Positions 1 to 8,965 of a stretch of 64,000 bases of DNA are shown here, in pieces. The translations under genes were made by a program, and so were the position numbers. The stretch is from Chloroflexota bacterium (lineage in GTDB: Bacteria; Chloroflexota; UBA4733): contig JANWJO010000016.1 in assembly GCA_025449435.1 (NCBI GenBank), positions 1 through 64,000 of the forward strand, read 5' to 3'. Every line of letters begins with the position of its first letter. Within the stretch, counting starts at the first letter, position 1. Below the pieces are notes generated by a model. That model saw only the letters and a list, made by a program, of their open reading frames with translations, searched no databases and was not told where the DNA came from.

Positions 1-719
1 CCTGCACCGGCACTCAGCCGCCAGTTCAAGCCAACGCGTAGCTGACGTATCCCTAGTAGGAATGCCCAACTACTGAGCGCGATGGCCATGCCATCGTTGT
101 CGACGGAAGCGGAAACAAACAGAAACATAGGATTGAAGGCCGTGAGCGCAACCGCCAAGACCGCGATCGAACGTCGCTCCGGACGTACCAGGAGGGCTAG
201 TTGCGCGATGGCGAGGAGCGTCGCCACACCGCTGAGAATGCCCACCAAGCGTGCCAGGTGAATTTCAAGAGCAACGCCACGCCAGGGAAAGTCCTGTTCG
301 GGGCTCGGTACCACCAAGTTCTTGTTCCAATTCGATCTATCGGGGTGGCCGACATCTGGATTGGGGTTGAGGACGAGCGTTTGAGCTGGGTGTGCTGGGA
401 CAGCCCAACCAGTGAGTACGCCGGTGATGAGGTAGTACAGTGGCGGCTGGCCTGCCTCTTGTTTTGGGTCCAGATATCGATGGGCGTCGTGGACGTTGAG
501 CACCGGCAATCCCCGGCCAGCAGCGAGCTGCCAGAGGTAGCCGGCGTGAGAGTTCTCGTCGCTCGCTTCCAGTATTGGTGATGCCACGCTATACACCAGG
601 GCGAGTACCACATACATCGCGATGACGGCCGCAACTGCCCCATTCCCACCTCGCCAAGTGGACGAAGATTTGGGCACTCCGCTGGCCGCACCAGCACTGT
701 GCGTCTCTGACTGACCCAT
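1..719 (-). CDS. GT-C-type polytopic membrane protein, 3' end cut off by the window edge
   Basis: An ATG at 719 opens a frame that stays open for 239 codons to the left edge, so the C-terminus is missing. The N-terminus is a short hydrophilic tail, then a membrane segment at about residues 27-48, then an acidic SDE motif in the first external loop. That position matches the conserved acidic motif of GT-C glycosyltransferases (PMT/ArnT-like). More hydrophobic segments follow from about residue 155. The ATG directly abuts the TAG stop of the upstream gene, so the two are almost certainly cotranscribed and coupled. The family is inferred from topology and the acidic loop; sugar donor and acceptor cannot be read. 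Confidence 0.7.
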   Translation of the reverse strand, partial: MGQSETHSAGAASGVPKSSSTWRGGNGAVAAVIAMYVVLALVYSVASPILEASDENSHAGYLWQLAAGRGLPVLNVHDAHRYLDPKQEAGQPPLYYLITGVLTGWAVPAHPAQTLVLNPNPDVGHPDRSNWNKNLVVPSPEQDFPWRGVALEIHLARLVGILSGVATLLAIAQLALLVRPERRSIAVLAVALTAFNPMFLFVSASVDNDGMAIALSSWAFLLGIRQLRVGLNWRLSAGA

Positions 720-3700
720 CTACGGCACCACTACCGATAGGAGCTTTAGCGCGTCACCCGAGCCAGACGCCACGCGCTTACCCGACGCACTGTCATACAG
801 GATGATGTAAAGGGTATATGCGCCGGCAGGTAATTGAGCAAGCGCCAGGTGGTGTTCGCTTGTGATGATCTCTCCTGCGACCCAGCTCGTACTCGGCGCC
901 CCATCGCCACCGGCCAGCAAGTCGCTTTGTGTCGCGAGCTTACCACCTGCATCGATGACTTGAACGCTGACTTTGAGTGGTGCGTTCGTGACGCCGCTTG
1001 CTTGCCAAAATAGTGTGAGGTCTATCGACTGGCGAGCAGAAATCTCAGGCGCTTGTGCAGTTTGACCATCCGCGTGCAGGTTATAGCCTATAAGCTGAAC
1101 ACCGTTGCTGTAACCGACCGACGCAGGTACTTGCGGCGACGCGGTAAACGTGTGTTGACGGCTGTTGACCTGTATTGATCCGACCGTGGCTAGTTTTGCT
1201 GGCTGATCATCGTCGCGCACGATCATTTGCGCTGATCCCGCAATCGCGGCCGGACTGACGGCAACTTTGACATATTCCCGCACCGTCTCACCGGCACGCC
1301 AACGATCGACTGCGAAGCCGGCACCGCCCGGGTGCAATACTGTCGAGCCGATCACGACGCCACCTTCGGTGATCACGAAGGTCAAAGTCGGAACTCGAGG
1401 TGCCACGGACGGCGCGTGCCACCGGAGTTCGAATGTCGAGGAAGTGCCGGCCTGTAGCGCTTGTGCCGCCGAGGCAAGCTGCACCTGAAGCCCTCCGATG
1501 GATGTTGATGTTCCAGCAAACGTCGCCGGCTCTACCGGAGGGCTGACGGTCAGTGCACCAAGATCCACTGCATCCCCGAGTGGTGTCTCATCAAGCCTGC
1601 TGGCTGGCTGTGGCACTCCGCCTGAAAGTGACTCGACACGTAGTTGGTAGGTTCCCGGCACAATATCGCCGGGTACGAGTAAGGCAAACCGATCATCGAC
1701 CGGCTGTCCCTCGTGCCAGAGTCGCGTAGGATAGTAACCGTCCGCTGGCTCCGAAACGGCGGAGGTGACGTCAAAGCCATCGCTATTCACGAGGTGGTAG
1801 GCGACCTGCAAAGCCGGGTGCTGATTGCTAGCCAATTGCCACGTGGTTGCAATCAGCAAATTCGTGTCTGCTCGAACTGCGGTCGGGAGGGCCGACTTCT
1901 GAAGCGATAGCCCTGTCTTCCACACAGCGATGGGGATGGAATTCGGAGCTGTTGCGGTTGGCAGGCCGATGACCACTGGGCCGAACTTGACGGCTCCGTT
2001 GACAGGCAGCAGCGGGACAAACCGCATACTCACTGGCGTCCAATCGTCCTCGCCGCTCGCACGAGCGGTTCCAACCTCTACCAGATAAATCCCCGGTGGA
2101 GCGGCGGCCGGAATAGACAATGCAATAGTAGTTGTTGGCTCTGCTTGCCCGGTCCACGATGCCCAAGGGGTGCCCGCGGGGTTCACTAGTTGCGCGACAA
2201 GTTTCTTGTCCGAGCCATTGGACACCCCGACCTGGACGTACAGGGTATTACCGGGGGTGACGTGCGCCCCGGTTCCGCCGTCTCCCTGCGATCCAAAGGT
2301 GTAGCTTGTAAGGCGGAGCGCTCCTAGCAAGGTTACATCCACCGGAACCGGCGATCCCAGTGACTCACCGCGGCCACTGGATGCGCCAATTACAGCCGCG
2401 ATTAGCACCCCTGCGACGGCAACACAGCTCGTCGCAATGAAGTAGTCTGATTGGGCATGGTCAGTCGGCCCTTCAGCAGTTCGCTCGGATTTTGGTTTTT
2501 TCAGGCTGGTCAAGGCTCCCCAGCCTAGCGCTAGGCCAATGGCGAGCAATCCCGCAACCGACAGGACTGTTGCTAGGCGTTGCCACCGGACGTCACCAAA
2601 TGTGGCTATGACCTTGTGTTGGCCACCACCGAGCGGAAAGGCGATCAGGCCCGCTCCCTGGCTTGGTTGCCATGCCGTGTCTTGCCCATCCACCTGTACG
2701 TTCCAACCAGGGAATCCTAGGATGGGCAACACCACAAGGCTCGGTGACGTTTGGGTCAGTGCGAAATGCTGCGTCGATGCTGGAGCAACGGCTGGCACGG
2801 TAGCCGCCGGGTCCTGCGTAGGTGCCTCGCCGGTTATCTGTTGGAGCGACCACCCTGAAACCGTGAGCCGGTCCGCCGCGCTTGCAGGCAGGTACTCGCC
2901 GGCCGCACTCGTTCCTACCAGATGGTACAGCGTCTCAAAGGTGGCGATTCCCTCTGCGGTCGCCAGACTTTTTGGAACATCGGTGCCAACGGGAACCAGT
3001 GCCCATAGGCTGCTGCCGGTGATGAGCAAGATGGCGGCAAAACTCGCAGGTATGCACACCTTCTTCGGGAGGGCTCCGGCAAGCTCGGCAGCGATTGCGG
3101 CGACGGCCACGCCAGCTATGGCTAGGTATCGCCAGGGGAATTGCACGAGTTGAAGTGGTGTGAGCGTACTCCAGACGGAGGTGCTCACCGAGGTGCACAG
3201 TGCAAGAGCTACGCCAGCTACGAGGAGAGTCACGACGAGTCGAATAGAACGCCAGTCGCGCCGAAAGAGCATTCCAACGAGTACCACACCACCAACTAAA
3301 CAGACGAGTCCTTGGGCAAGGCCGAATTGGTAGCCGTACTGCGCGCTACCGATGAATACTGCCCCGTACTGCTGGATTGGATTGAGGGCTATCAACTGGT
3401 GTAGGTCTGCGAAGTTATCTCGCCAGTTGTAAAAGCGATAGAGCTTCGACAGCGTCAGGTCGCTTTGCAAGAGAGTGGCAGGCAGCCAGCTCCACGCAGT
3501 TACGGCGAGTGCGGCTACTCCCGCCACAAGGGCGAGTACAACTTGCAATACCAGCATGCGTGCTGATCGCCATTGCAACGATGGCAGTGACAGGAGAATT
3601 GCTGCCGGCACGAACAGCAGCACCGACAGGAAGTGCGTGAGTATCAGACCGGCTAGGGACAACGACAGCAGTGAGCAGCGAAAAAGCCCTGGTTTGGCGA

Positions 3701-4271
3701 ACATGCGATCGGTGTTCAGCAGGATCAATGGGAACCAGCACGTGGCCAGAAATTCAGAAAGGTCGCCACGAAAATACAGATTCACCAGGTGATACGGCGC
3801 CAGGGCGAGGAACACAGCTCCCAACGCCGCGGGCCACGCCGGCGCTCGCTCACGCAGCCAAAAGAAGCCGGCCACACCCGACACCATCAAACCGGCCGAT
3901 TCCACCACGCCCATCGCCGCGGGGAACCCCAGCCATGCCGAGTGCACGGCAGCAACCAGGAAGTACGGCATCAGCGGAGTGAACAAGAGAATTGGGTAGC
4001 CATAGCCAAGGTAAAAGTCAGGCGCCCACCGCGGTACCGCAATGCCTGCTTGCCATTGGCGCCAAACCTCGATAGCACGCAGAAGGTGAAAGTACCCGTC
4101 GCTCGTTGCTGGGAACCCCACGCGGGCAAGTGGCAATGCCCCTGCTGCACAGGCAGCAACAACGGTCACCAGAGGCAACGTGTACACCAAGCCGGCTAGT
4201 TGCTTGCGGACACCCGACGCTGGCTTAGGTTCCGGAGACAGCAAGGGGATTGAAGTCGGTCGTGCGGTCAA
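720..4271 (-). CDS. Very large polytopic membrane protein (PTPS-related/GT-C-like) with extracytoplasmic beta-sandwich tail
   Basis: About 1180 residues, far larger than most bacterial membrane glycosyltransferases. The first ~600 residues carry a dozen or more hydrophobic helices. A DGYFH loop, W-rich loops and an FRGDL motif resemble the membrane 6-pyruvoyl-tetrahydropterin-synthase-related (PF10131) and YfhO-like families. After a last helix near residue 640 comes a long Thr/Ser/Pro-rich region of repeated beta-sandwich modules. The final module contains LPAGAYTL, also seen in the 32.4-34.8 kb protein. Start: the frame extends to a TTG at 4310, but TTG 4271 has a GGAGGG ten bases upstream and reduces the overlap with the upstream gene. 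Role is probably polysaccharide or lipid glycosylation (inference). Confidence 0.75.
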   Translation of the reverse strand: MTARPTSIPLLSPEPKPASGVRKQLAGLVYTLPLVTVVAACAAGALPLARVGFPATSDGYFHLLRAIEVWRQWQAGIAVPRWAPDFYLGYGYPILLFTPLMPYFLVAAVHSAWLGFPAAMGVVESAGLMVSGVAGFFWLRERAPAWPAALGAVFLALAPYHLVNLYFRGDLSEFLATCWFPLILLNTDRMFAKPGLFRCSLLSLSLAGLILTHFLSVLLFVPAAILLSLPSLQWRSARMLVLQVVLALVAGVAALAVTAWSWLPATLLQSDLTLSKLYRFYNWRDNFADLHQLIALNPIQQYGAVFIGSAQYGYQFGLAQGLVCLVGGVVLVGMLFRRDWRSIRLVVTLLVAGVALALCTSVSTSVWSTLTPLQLVQFPWRYLAIAGVAVAAIAAELAGALPKKVCIPASFAAILLITGSSLWALVPVGTDVPKSLATAEGIATFETLYHLVGTSAAGEYLPASAADRLTVSGWSLQQITGEAPTQDPAATVPAVAPASTQHFALTQTSPSLVVLPILGFPGWNVQVDGQDTAWQPSQGAGLIAFPLGGGQHKVIATFGDVRWQRLATVLSVAGLLAIGLALGWGALTSLKKPKSERTAEGPTDHAQSDYFIATSCVAVAGVLIAAVIGASSGRGESLGSPVPVDVTLLGALRLTSYTFGSQGDGGTGAHVTPGNTLYVQVGVSNGSDKKLVAQLVNPAGTPWASWTGQAEPTTTIALSIPAAAPPGIYLVEVGTARASGEDDWTPVSMRFVPLLPVNGAVKFGPVVIGLPTATAPNSIPIAVWKTGLSLQKSALPTAVRADTNLLIATTWQLASNQHPALQVAYHLVNSDGFDVTSAVSEPADGYYPTRLWHEGQPVDDRFALLVPGDIVPGTYQLRVESLSGGVPQPASRLDETPLGDAVDLGALTVSPPVEPATFAGTSTSIGGLQVQLASAAQALQAGTSSTFELRWHAPSVAPRVPTLTFVITEGGVVIGSTVLHPGGAGFAVDRWRAGETVREYVKVAVSPAAIAGSAQMIVRDDDQPAKLATVGSIQVNSRQHTFTASPQVPASVGYSNGVQLIGYNLHADGQTAQAPEISARQSIDLTLFWQASGVTNAPLKVSVQVIDAGGKLATQSDLLAGGDGAPSTSWVAGEIITSEHHLALAQLPAGAYTLYIILYDSASGKRVASGSGDALKLLSVVVP

Positions 4272-4899
4272 ACGTATCGAGTCCCTCCGCCTTCTTGAGA
4301 GACCCCACAATCCAGTAGGTAAGGGGCGTCGCTGCCACTTCGTACAGCGTTTTCAGTGCCCACTGGCTAATGATCGTCGTGAGAATCGCTGCATTGGGAA
4401 GCACGCCAACAAAAGCCAGCGATACGAAGATGGCCGAGTCTAGGCCCTGGCCAGCGACGGTTGAGCCAATCGTGCGGGTCCACAACCAGCGTCCGCTAGT
4501 CAGGATCTTTAACTTGGCGAGGATGAAGCTGTTGCAAAATTCGCCGACAAGGTACGCGGCAAAGCTCGCAGCTAAGAGCCGCGGCGTGGCGCCAAGAATG
4601 GTGTCAAACGCGCCCTGATCGCGCCAGAACGGTGCCGGTTCAGCGACTTGGGCGAGTGCGATCGCAACGACCGCGAACAGGTTGCAAATGAAGCCTAACC
4701 AGATAACGCGCCGTGTCGTGGTATAGCCATAGACCTCCGTCAGCACATCGCCAAACAGGTATGACAAGGGGAAAATGATGATCGCAGCGGGCACCGTGGC
4801 GGCGCCGACACTGATGATCTTGACGGCAACAATGTTGGACGTGACGAGACACGTCACAAACACCGCCACAATCACGAGCAGATAGGGTGACGACCGCAA
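4225..4899 (-). CDS. yhhQ: Queuosine precursor transporter, YhhQ/VUT family (DUF165)
   Basis: 224 residues, the normal length for the VUT/DUF165 family, with about six membrane helices. Family motifs are present: GDVLTEVYGY after the second helix, GEFCNSFILAKLKI in the middle and STVAGQGLDSAIF before the fifth helix. Characterised members import queuine precursors (preQ0/preQ1) for tRNA modification. The start is TTG 4899, seven bases after a GGAG. An ATG at 4903 is in another frame and only three bases from that GGAG. An extended -10 element lies about 30 bases upstream. No queuosine biosynthesis gene is in the window, so salvage is inferred from the family alone. Confidence 0.88.
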   Translation of the reverse strand: MRSSPYLLVIVAVFVTCLVTSNIVAVKIISVGAATVPAAIIIFPLSYLFGDVLTEVYGYTTTRRVIWLGFICNLFAVVAIALAQVAEPAPFWRDQGAFDTILGATPRLLAASFAAYLVGEFCNSFILAKLKILTSGRWLWTRTIGSTVAGQGLDSAIFVSLAFVGVLPNAAILTTIISQWALKTLYEVAATPLTYWIVGSLKKAEGLDTFDRTTDFNPLAVSGT

Positions 4900-4930
4900 T
4901 CATCTACTCCAGCTTCATCGACAACGCGGT

Positions 4931-4939
4931 AGTGTAACA
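4931..4939 (-). promoter_or_regulatory. Extended -10 promoter for yhhQ
   Basis: Read on the minus strand, the sequence is TG-T-TACACT, an extended -10 element. It predicts a start near 4925, about 25 bases before the TTG start codon. No convincing -35 hexamer is visible. Confidence 0.4.
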
Positions 4940-4984
4940 AACTGCTTGCCGGCACCATCGCTCTCTCGCTCTACTTGACGCTCA

Positions 4985-4993
4985 TGAGATAAT
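4985..4993 (+). promoter_or_regulatory. Extended -10 promoter for the zinc-ribbon protein gene
   Basis: TG-A-GATAAT is an extended -10 motif placing the transcription start near 5000, about 29 bases before the ATG at 5029. A TTGACG at 4975-4980 is too close to act as its -35. It faces the yhhQ promoter in a 129-base divergent spacer. Confidence 0.4.
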
Positions 4994-5028
4994 TAAGTGT
5001 CGATCGGCGAAGGGAGCTGTGCAGCGCC

Positions 5029-5682
5029 ATGGCTGAGTTGAAATTGCGCTGTTCCACCTGCGGCAACTGGTTTAAGGCTAAGGACTACCAAACCACCACG
5101 TGCAAGTCTTGCCAGGAAAAAGCGCGCGCCTTGGCTGCCAAGGCTATTGTGGTGAGCGCGCGTGGCGTGACGTTGGCCCGCAGCTACCCACCAACCAATC
5201 GGGTGTCTCCGCCGCTGGTCTCCAGTACTGTGGACGTCGAGCCGGTTGCATTGCCTGAATCGCCGGCGACAATTTCGCATGCCACTGATTTGCTCGTCGA
5301 GGTGACGGCTGTCGAACCCCACCAAGCTCCCGCCGCAACGGAGCCTGGAGCCCATCAGCCGGCCGCAGTGGATCCAGTTGCGCCGCCTGAGGGAAGCACT
5401 GTGGACGTTGCAGCCACAGTAACTTCAACAGCGGCTCCCACTCAGGTGCCACGTGGAAACGTGGCCTGGTTGAAGGTGCACCACGTCAACATTACAGACG
5501 AAGAGTTTGGCCAGATTCGCGACATGTATCTCAAGGTACTCCCATTGCCACCGATTGGAATCCACAAAGAATTTGCCAAGTCCTTGGGTATGCCGAATCT
5601 GAAGGTATACCGCACGATCCGGCGCATCCGATCAGTTCTCGAACTGCCAACGTACAACGAGCGAAGCCAAACCCCTCAGTAA
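5029..5682 (+). CDS. Zinc-ribbon protein with C-terminal HTH-like domain, function unknown
   Basis: 217 residues in three parts. The N-terminus is a zinc ribbon with Cys8-x2-Cys11 and Cys25-x2-Cys28. Residues 40-140 are a Pro/Ala/Val/Thr-rich linker, probably disordered. Residues 142-210 are a compact, well-structured-looking domain (TDEEFGQIRDMY, then KEFAKSLGMPNLKVYRTIRRIR) whose last part reads like a helix-turn-helix with a basic recognition helix. I do not recognise the family. A role in nucleic-acid binding or transcription-complex assembly is inference. It is monocistronic with its own promoter and faces the glycosidase gene convergently. A GGGAG lies about 12 bases before the ATG, a rather long spacing. 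Confidence 0.75.
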   Translation: MAELKLRCSTCGNWFKAKDYQTTTCKSCQEKARALAAKAIVVSARGVTLARSYPPTNRVSPPLVSSTVDVEPVALPESPATISHATDLLVEVTAVEPHQAPAATEPGAHQPAAVDPVAPPEGSTVDVAATVTSTAAPTQVPRGNVAWLKVHHVNITDEEFGQIRDMYLKVLPLPPIGIHKEFAKSLGMPNLKVYRTIRRIRSVLELPTYNERSQTPQ

Positions 5683-5731
5683 GGTCCACTCGCTCAAGCC
5701 ACGTCACGATTACTGCTTAAATGCTATAACG

Positions 5732-6994
5732 CTATTTCCACTGCGCTGCTGCATCGCGAACCGCATTGTAGACCGGCTCGGCATTGAATTCCGGGTCCAC
5801 AAGGTCGAAATAGTAGGCTGAGTCCGTCTTCGCTATGTTGCCCACCTGGCGGAAGTACCAGATATTGATTACGCCAACGTAGCCATACTTGTTTCGGGCG
5901 AGATTAATGCCGTCCACTGTGAACTGGGCCTGCTGCTCACGAGACACCTGTCCCCAAATGAGTTGGTCAGGAGGAAAGCCGGTTGGCGATGCGTTCCAGC
6001 CGTACTCGTTGAACCAGATAGGCTTGTTGGGCTCACCGTTTTTCGTTGCTACGTCCTGGAGCAGGGTGAAGCGCTGAAAATTCAGGCGGTCAGGGCGCGG
6101 CGGGTCATCCGGTGGGAAGGCAAGTCCGTACGCGTTGGCCGACAATACATCGAAAGAGCCTTTGGCTCCAGCGTCGTACATCTTCTGGAGGAACTGGATC
6201 TCTACCATCGCTCGCGGCGACAATTCCAGTGTTTCCGCCAGCGGCGCACTCAAGACGATCATGCCAGCGAAGGCCTCTTTAGCTCGCGCATAGGCGAGTT
6301 TGAGCATCTTCGTGTAGGCGACGGGATCCGGAGGGGAACCTCCCCATTCAACGGCAAGGTTAGGTTCATTCCAAATCTGCACCGCCGTGATCCTCCCCTG
6401 GTAGTGCTTTACAAACTGGTAGACAAACTCACCGTAATCGGTGATGTTGTCGGGTGGGGCGTTGAAATTAGGCTTTTGTTGTGTCCACGCCGGTGGGAAG
6501 TCGAGCCTGGCTATGACCTTGATGCCATATTTCTCAGCTAGGCTCACGATCTCGTCGTATTTGTCCCAAGAGAACTTTCCTCGGTCGTGTTCTACTTGGT
6601 CCCAGAGAAATTGCTCTTTCATCCACCCAATGTGTGCCTCCTTCATCATCTGAACAGTGCGTTCTCGCTTGGCAATTTCGACTTCCTCACCGAGGAAGGT
6701 ATTGGCGCCGAACGGGAACACGTTCACCAGCGGATTCGACGAGACCGGGCGTTGCGTCGCCGCCTGCGTTGAGCTACTTGTCAGGGCGGTGGTCGTCGTT
6801 GCGGCTGTTGATTGGATGCTGAAGGCGGCGCTCGACCCTGTCGTCGATGTCGTGTCAGTCACCGCGGTGGCACAACTCGATAGCACAGCGGCGGCGGCAA
6901 GCGCGAGGAATTGCCAACGACTAAGACGTATGCCAACCGGAAGGTTCATTGATAGGATCTTTTCTTTGGTGGTGGGCTCGCTAGTCGCGAGCAT
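5732..6994 (-). CDS. Secreted lipoprotein glycoside hydrolase, clan GH-A-like (GH5/GH39-type) TIM barrel
   Basis: 420 residues. The N-terminus is a lipoprotein signal with lipobox LSSC (Cys41 from the first ATG), followed by a Thr/Ser/Ala-rich tether. From residue 90 it reads as a TIM barrel. IWNEPN holds the expected acid/base Glu210 and WFNEYGWN the expected nucleophile Glu330, the two-glutamate arrangement of clan GH-A retaining glycosidases, so the active site looks intact. Substrate is unknown; the adjacent glycosyltransferases hint at polysaccharide. Start: ATG 6994 overlaps the end of comF by 14 bases. A second ATG at 6949 would start just before the signal peptide and is equally possible; neither has a strong Shine-Dalgarno. 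Confidence 0.8.
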   Translation of the reverse strand: MLATSEPTTKEKILSMNLPVGIRLSRWQFLALAAAAVLSSCATAVTDTTSTTGSSAAFSIQSTAATTTTALTSSSTQAATQRPVSSNPLVNVFPFGANTFLGEEVEIAKRERTVQMMKEAHIGWMKEQFLWDQVEHDRGKFSWDKYDEIVSLAEKYGIKVIARLDFPPAWTQQKPNFNAPPDNITDYGEFVYQFVKHYQGRITAVQIWNEPNLAVEWGGSPPDPVAYTKMLKLAYARAKEAFAGMIVLSAPLAETLELSPRAMVEIQFLQKMYDAGAKGSFDVLSANAYGLAFPPDDPPRPDRLNFQRFTLLQDVATKNGEPNKPIWFNEYGWNASPTGFPPDQLIWGQVSREQQAQFTVDGINLARNKYGYVGVINIWYFRQVGNIAKTDSAYYFDLVDPEFNAEPVYNAVRDAAAQWK

Positions 6995-7709
6995 CTAATG
7001 AGCGACGACCAAGGACAAGCGCGGTAACTCGGTCGGCTCCTCCCCGCACGAGCGCGGCTGCACAAGCATCCAGAGTACTGCCTGTCGTAGCCACATCATC
7101 GATAAGGACTGCTGACGAGCCAAGAAGTCCTGCCGAATCACCTATCTGGAATGCCCCCGCTACGTTAGTGCGACGCTGATCGGCGTCCAAACCGATCTGG
7201 TCAGCGGTGGCTCTGCCTCGCTTCAGAGCACGGTGGGAGACGCGAACACCGATTTGCTTGCTCAAGGCATCAGCCAGCACGCCTGCTTGGTTATAGCCGC
7301 GCGAACGCAACCTGGCTGGGTGAAGTGGAACCGGAACCAGGAGATCGGAATGCCACCCAGCTTGTTCATACGCACTTGCGAGGAAGGTCGCAAGCGCAGG
7401 CGCGACAACGGTGGCATTGCCATACTTGAGTGCATGGACTGCCTGGCGCACCGGCCCTGTAAACTCAGCCGCGGCGCGTAGCTCTCTGAACGCAGGCGAA
7501 TGGAGCACGCAAGTGGCGCACGGCGATGCCGCCGATGGCTGACCACACTGTGCACACGACAGTCCAGCTGGCGCGCGGAATGCCAGTGCGCACGCATCGC
7601 ACAGCCACGCTCCAGCAAAGTGGCACGCAACGCACCGTGGCGGATACAGGATATCGAGGATGCACTGCCCCGCGGCACTGAGCGCCGCTACGGCGCCGGA
7701 GTGTGGCAT
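6981..7709 (-). CDS. comF: ComF family phosphoribosyltransferase-like protein
   Basis: 242 residues, the usual ComF length. The N-terminus has paired cysteines typical of the ComF zinc finger (CVAC, CDAC, CAQC, CATC between residues 26 and 67). The C-terminal half has the PRTase signature VLIDDVATTGSTLD and the RGYNQA motif. In competent bacteria ComF acts with the DNA-uptake helicase in natural transformation, though many non-competent bacteria also keep it. It overlaps the stop of the upstream glycosyltransferase gene by 22 bases and the start of the glycosidase gene by 14, so it sits in a tight three-gene operon. No other competence gene is in the window. Confidence 0.88.
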   Translation of the reverse strand: MPHSGAVAALSAAGQCILDILYPPRCVACHFAGAWLCDACALAFRAPAGLSCAQCGQPSAASPCATCVLHSPAFRELRAAAEFTGPVRQAVHALKYGNATVVAPALATFLASAYEQAGWHSDLLVPVPLHPARLRSRGYNQAGVLADALSKQIGVRVSHRALKRGRATADQIGLDADQRRTNVAGAFQIGDSAGLLGSSAVLIDDVATTGSTLDACAAALVRGGADRVTALVLGRRSLDARD

Positions 7710-8812
7710 TGGACACGCTCATACACGTCACGGGTCTGCTCTGCCAGGCGTTGCTGCGTGAACGAACTGAGCACGCGGTTGCGCCCGGCCGTCCCGAGCC
7801 TGGTGCGCAACTGCGGGCTGTCGAGTAAGCGCTGGAGAGTCCCGCGTAGGGCGTCCACGTCGTCCTCCGGCACGATCAGGCCCGCCTCGCCAACAACTTC
7901 CGGCAACGCTCCGCAGCGCGAGACCACCACAGGGACTCCACAGCTCATGGCTTCGAGTGCTGCCCGACCAAACTGCTCCTTCCAATTCGGCCGCGTACGC
8001 GAGGGCAGGGCCGCTACCGACCACCTGGCGTACAGCGAAGGCAGCACAGTTGACGGTTGCTGACCGAGAAACACCACGCGGTCCCTAACACCCAGTTCGA
8101 CAGCAATGCCGCGAAGCGCCGGGAGCTCGGGGCCAGCACCAGCGATCTCTAGACGCCAGTCACCATAGAGACCGGCAGCAGCACGTATAAGCAGATCGAT
8201 CCCTTTTTCACGCACGAGACGGGACGCCGCCCCGATGATGAAAGGTGTCGCGCTCATATCCATACCTGGAAGTGGAGCGAACAGGTCCTCGTCGACCACG
8301 ACCTGTGGAAGGATCACCGTCTCGCCCCGAAAGCCTTTGCGTTCCAATACGTGTTGCGCCTCGGCGCTACCGCACAGTGCAAGTGTTGAGCGCCGAAACA
8401 CTTGGGTCTGAATAAGGCTAAACGGTGGAGGAACCCTGCGGTAGAGATTTTGCCAGGTAAAGAAGATGACTTTCGCCGCGCCAGCCGCTCGGAGGCATTG
8501 CCATGACACCACGTCGGTCGGCTCTTCGTCGATGTGGACGATGTCTGGTCGAATTTCGCGAGCCAGCGCGCACAACCCCCGATAAAAGTGGGTGTGAAAA
8601 TGCCCGTTGAACACCATTGGAAGAATTTTGGTTTGATACCCCTGCAGGAATGTTGGTTCATATACCAAGGTGCGCGATGCCTCGCGCCACTCCGGCGGCA
8701 CAACCACCGTGAGCTCTATGCCCGGCAGCCGGCCGAGACACTCGAGCTTGCGCTGGTAGGTGCCTACTACCATGGCTTTGGACACCATGAGCACGCGCAC
8801 CGTAGCTGCCAT
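7688..8812 (-). CDS. Glycosyltransferase family 4
   Basis: 374 residues from ATG 8812. The frame continues 131 codons upstream, but that extension is unlike the family and runs into the divergent spacer. The protein has the GT-B two-domain layout: an N-terminal Rossmann domain (VRVLMVSKAM), then a GT4 C-terminal domain with GAASRLVREKGIDLLIRA, a donor-site EQFGRAALEAMSCGVPVVVS and a GEAGLIVP segment. GT4 enzymes are retaining, nucleotide-sugar-dependent transferases that act on the cytoplasmic side in polysaccharide or glycolipid assembly. It is the first gene of the GT4-comF-glycosidase operon. A GGGAG touches the ATG directly, so initiation a few codons later (GTG 8800 or ATG 8788) is possible. 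Confidence 0.88.
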   Translation of the reverse strand: MAATVRVLMVSKAMVVGTYQRKLECLGRLPGIELTVVVPPEWREASRTLVYEPTFLQGYQTKILPMVFNGHFHTHFYRGLCALAREIRPDIVHIDEEPTDVVSWQCLRAAGAAKVIFFTWQNLYRRVPPPFSLIQTQVFRRSTLALCGSAEAQHVLERKGFRGETVILPQVVVDEDLFAPLPGMDMSATPFIIGAASRLVREKGIDLLIRAAAGLYGDWRLEIAGAGPELPALRGIAVELGVRDRVVFLGQQPSTVLPSLYARWSVAALPSRTRPNWKEQFGRAALEAMSCGVPVVVSRCGALPEVVGEAGLIVPEDDVDALRGTLQRLLDSPQLRTRLGTAGRNRVLSSFTQQRLAEQTRDVYERVQCHTPAP

Positions 8813-8853
8813 CTCCCAATGCTCGAGCGACAACGAAGCGCGATCGGTCCGGC

Positions 8854-8859
8854 AGTATA
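8854..8859 (-). promoter_or_regulatory. -10 element for the GT4-comF-glycosidase operon
   Basis: TATACT on the minus strand is five of six matches to consensus and lies about 42 bases before the ATG at 8812. The -35 position is poor (TCCAGA at a 17-base spacing). Confidence 0.35.
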
Positions 8860-8898
8860 CCCAACGGCCAGCACCCTCTGGAGAACGTTGAGCGATCG

Positions 8899-8927
8899 TT
8901 GCGCAGCGCGTGTTCGGCAAGTATGAT
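8899..8927 (+). promoter_or_regulatory. Promoter for the Gfo/Idh/MocA oxidoreductase gene
   Basis: A TTGCGC -35-like hexamer (8899-8904) is followed after 17 bases by TATGAT (8922-8927). The predicted start is near 8934, about 32 bases before the TTG start codon at 8966. Confidence 0.4.
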
Positions 8928-8965
8928 CGGTTCACTGGATGTGGGTTTGAGAAGGGTTGTGAGCT

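Noticed and set aside
197..697. 166-codon minus-strand frame near the left edge
   Set aside because: The frame starting at 719 has membrane helices and an acidic GT-C loop, so this one is a shadow.
2539..3153. 204-codon plus-strand frame
   Set aside because: Antisense to the large membrane protein; no initiation site and shadow-like composition.
4975..5003. TTGACG as a -35 for the zinc-ribbon gene
   Set aside because: No -10 hexamer lies 15-19 bases downstream; the extended -10 at 4985-4993 explains the start better.
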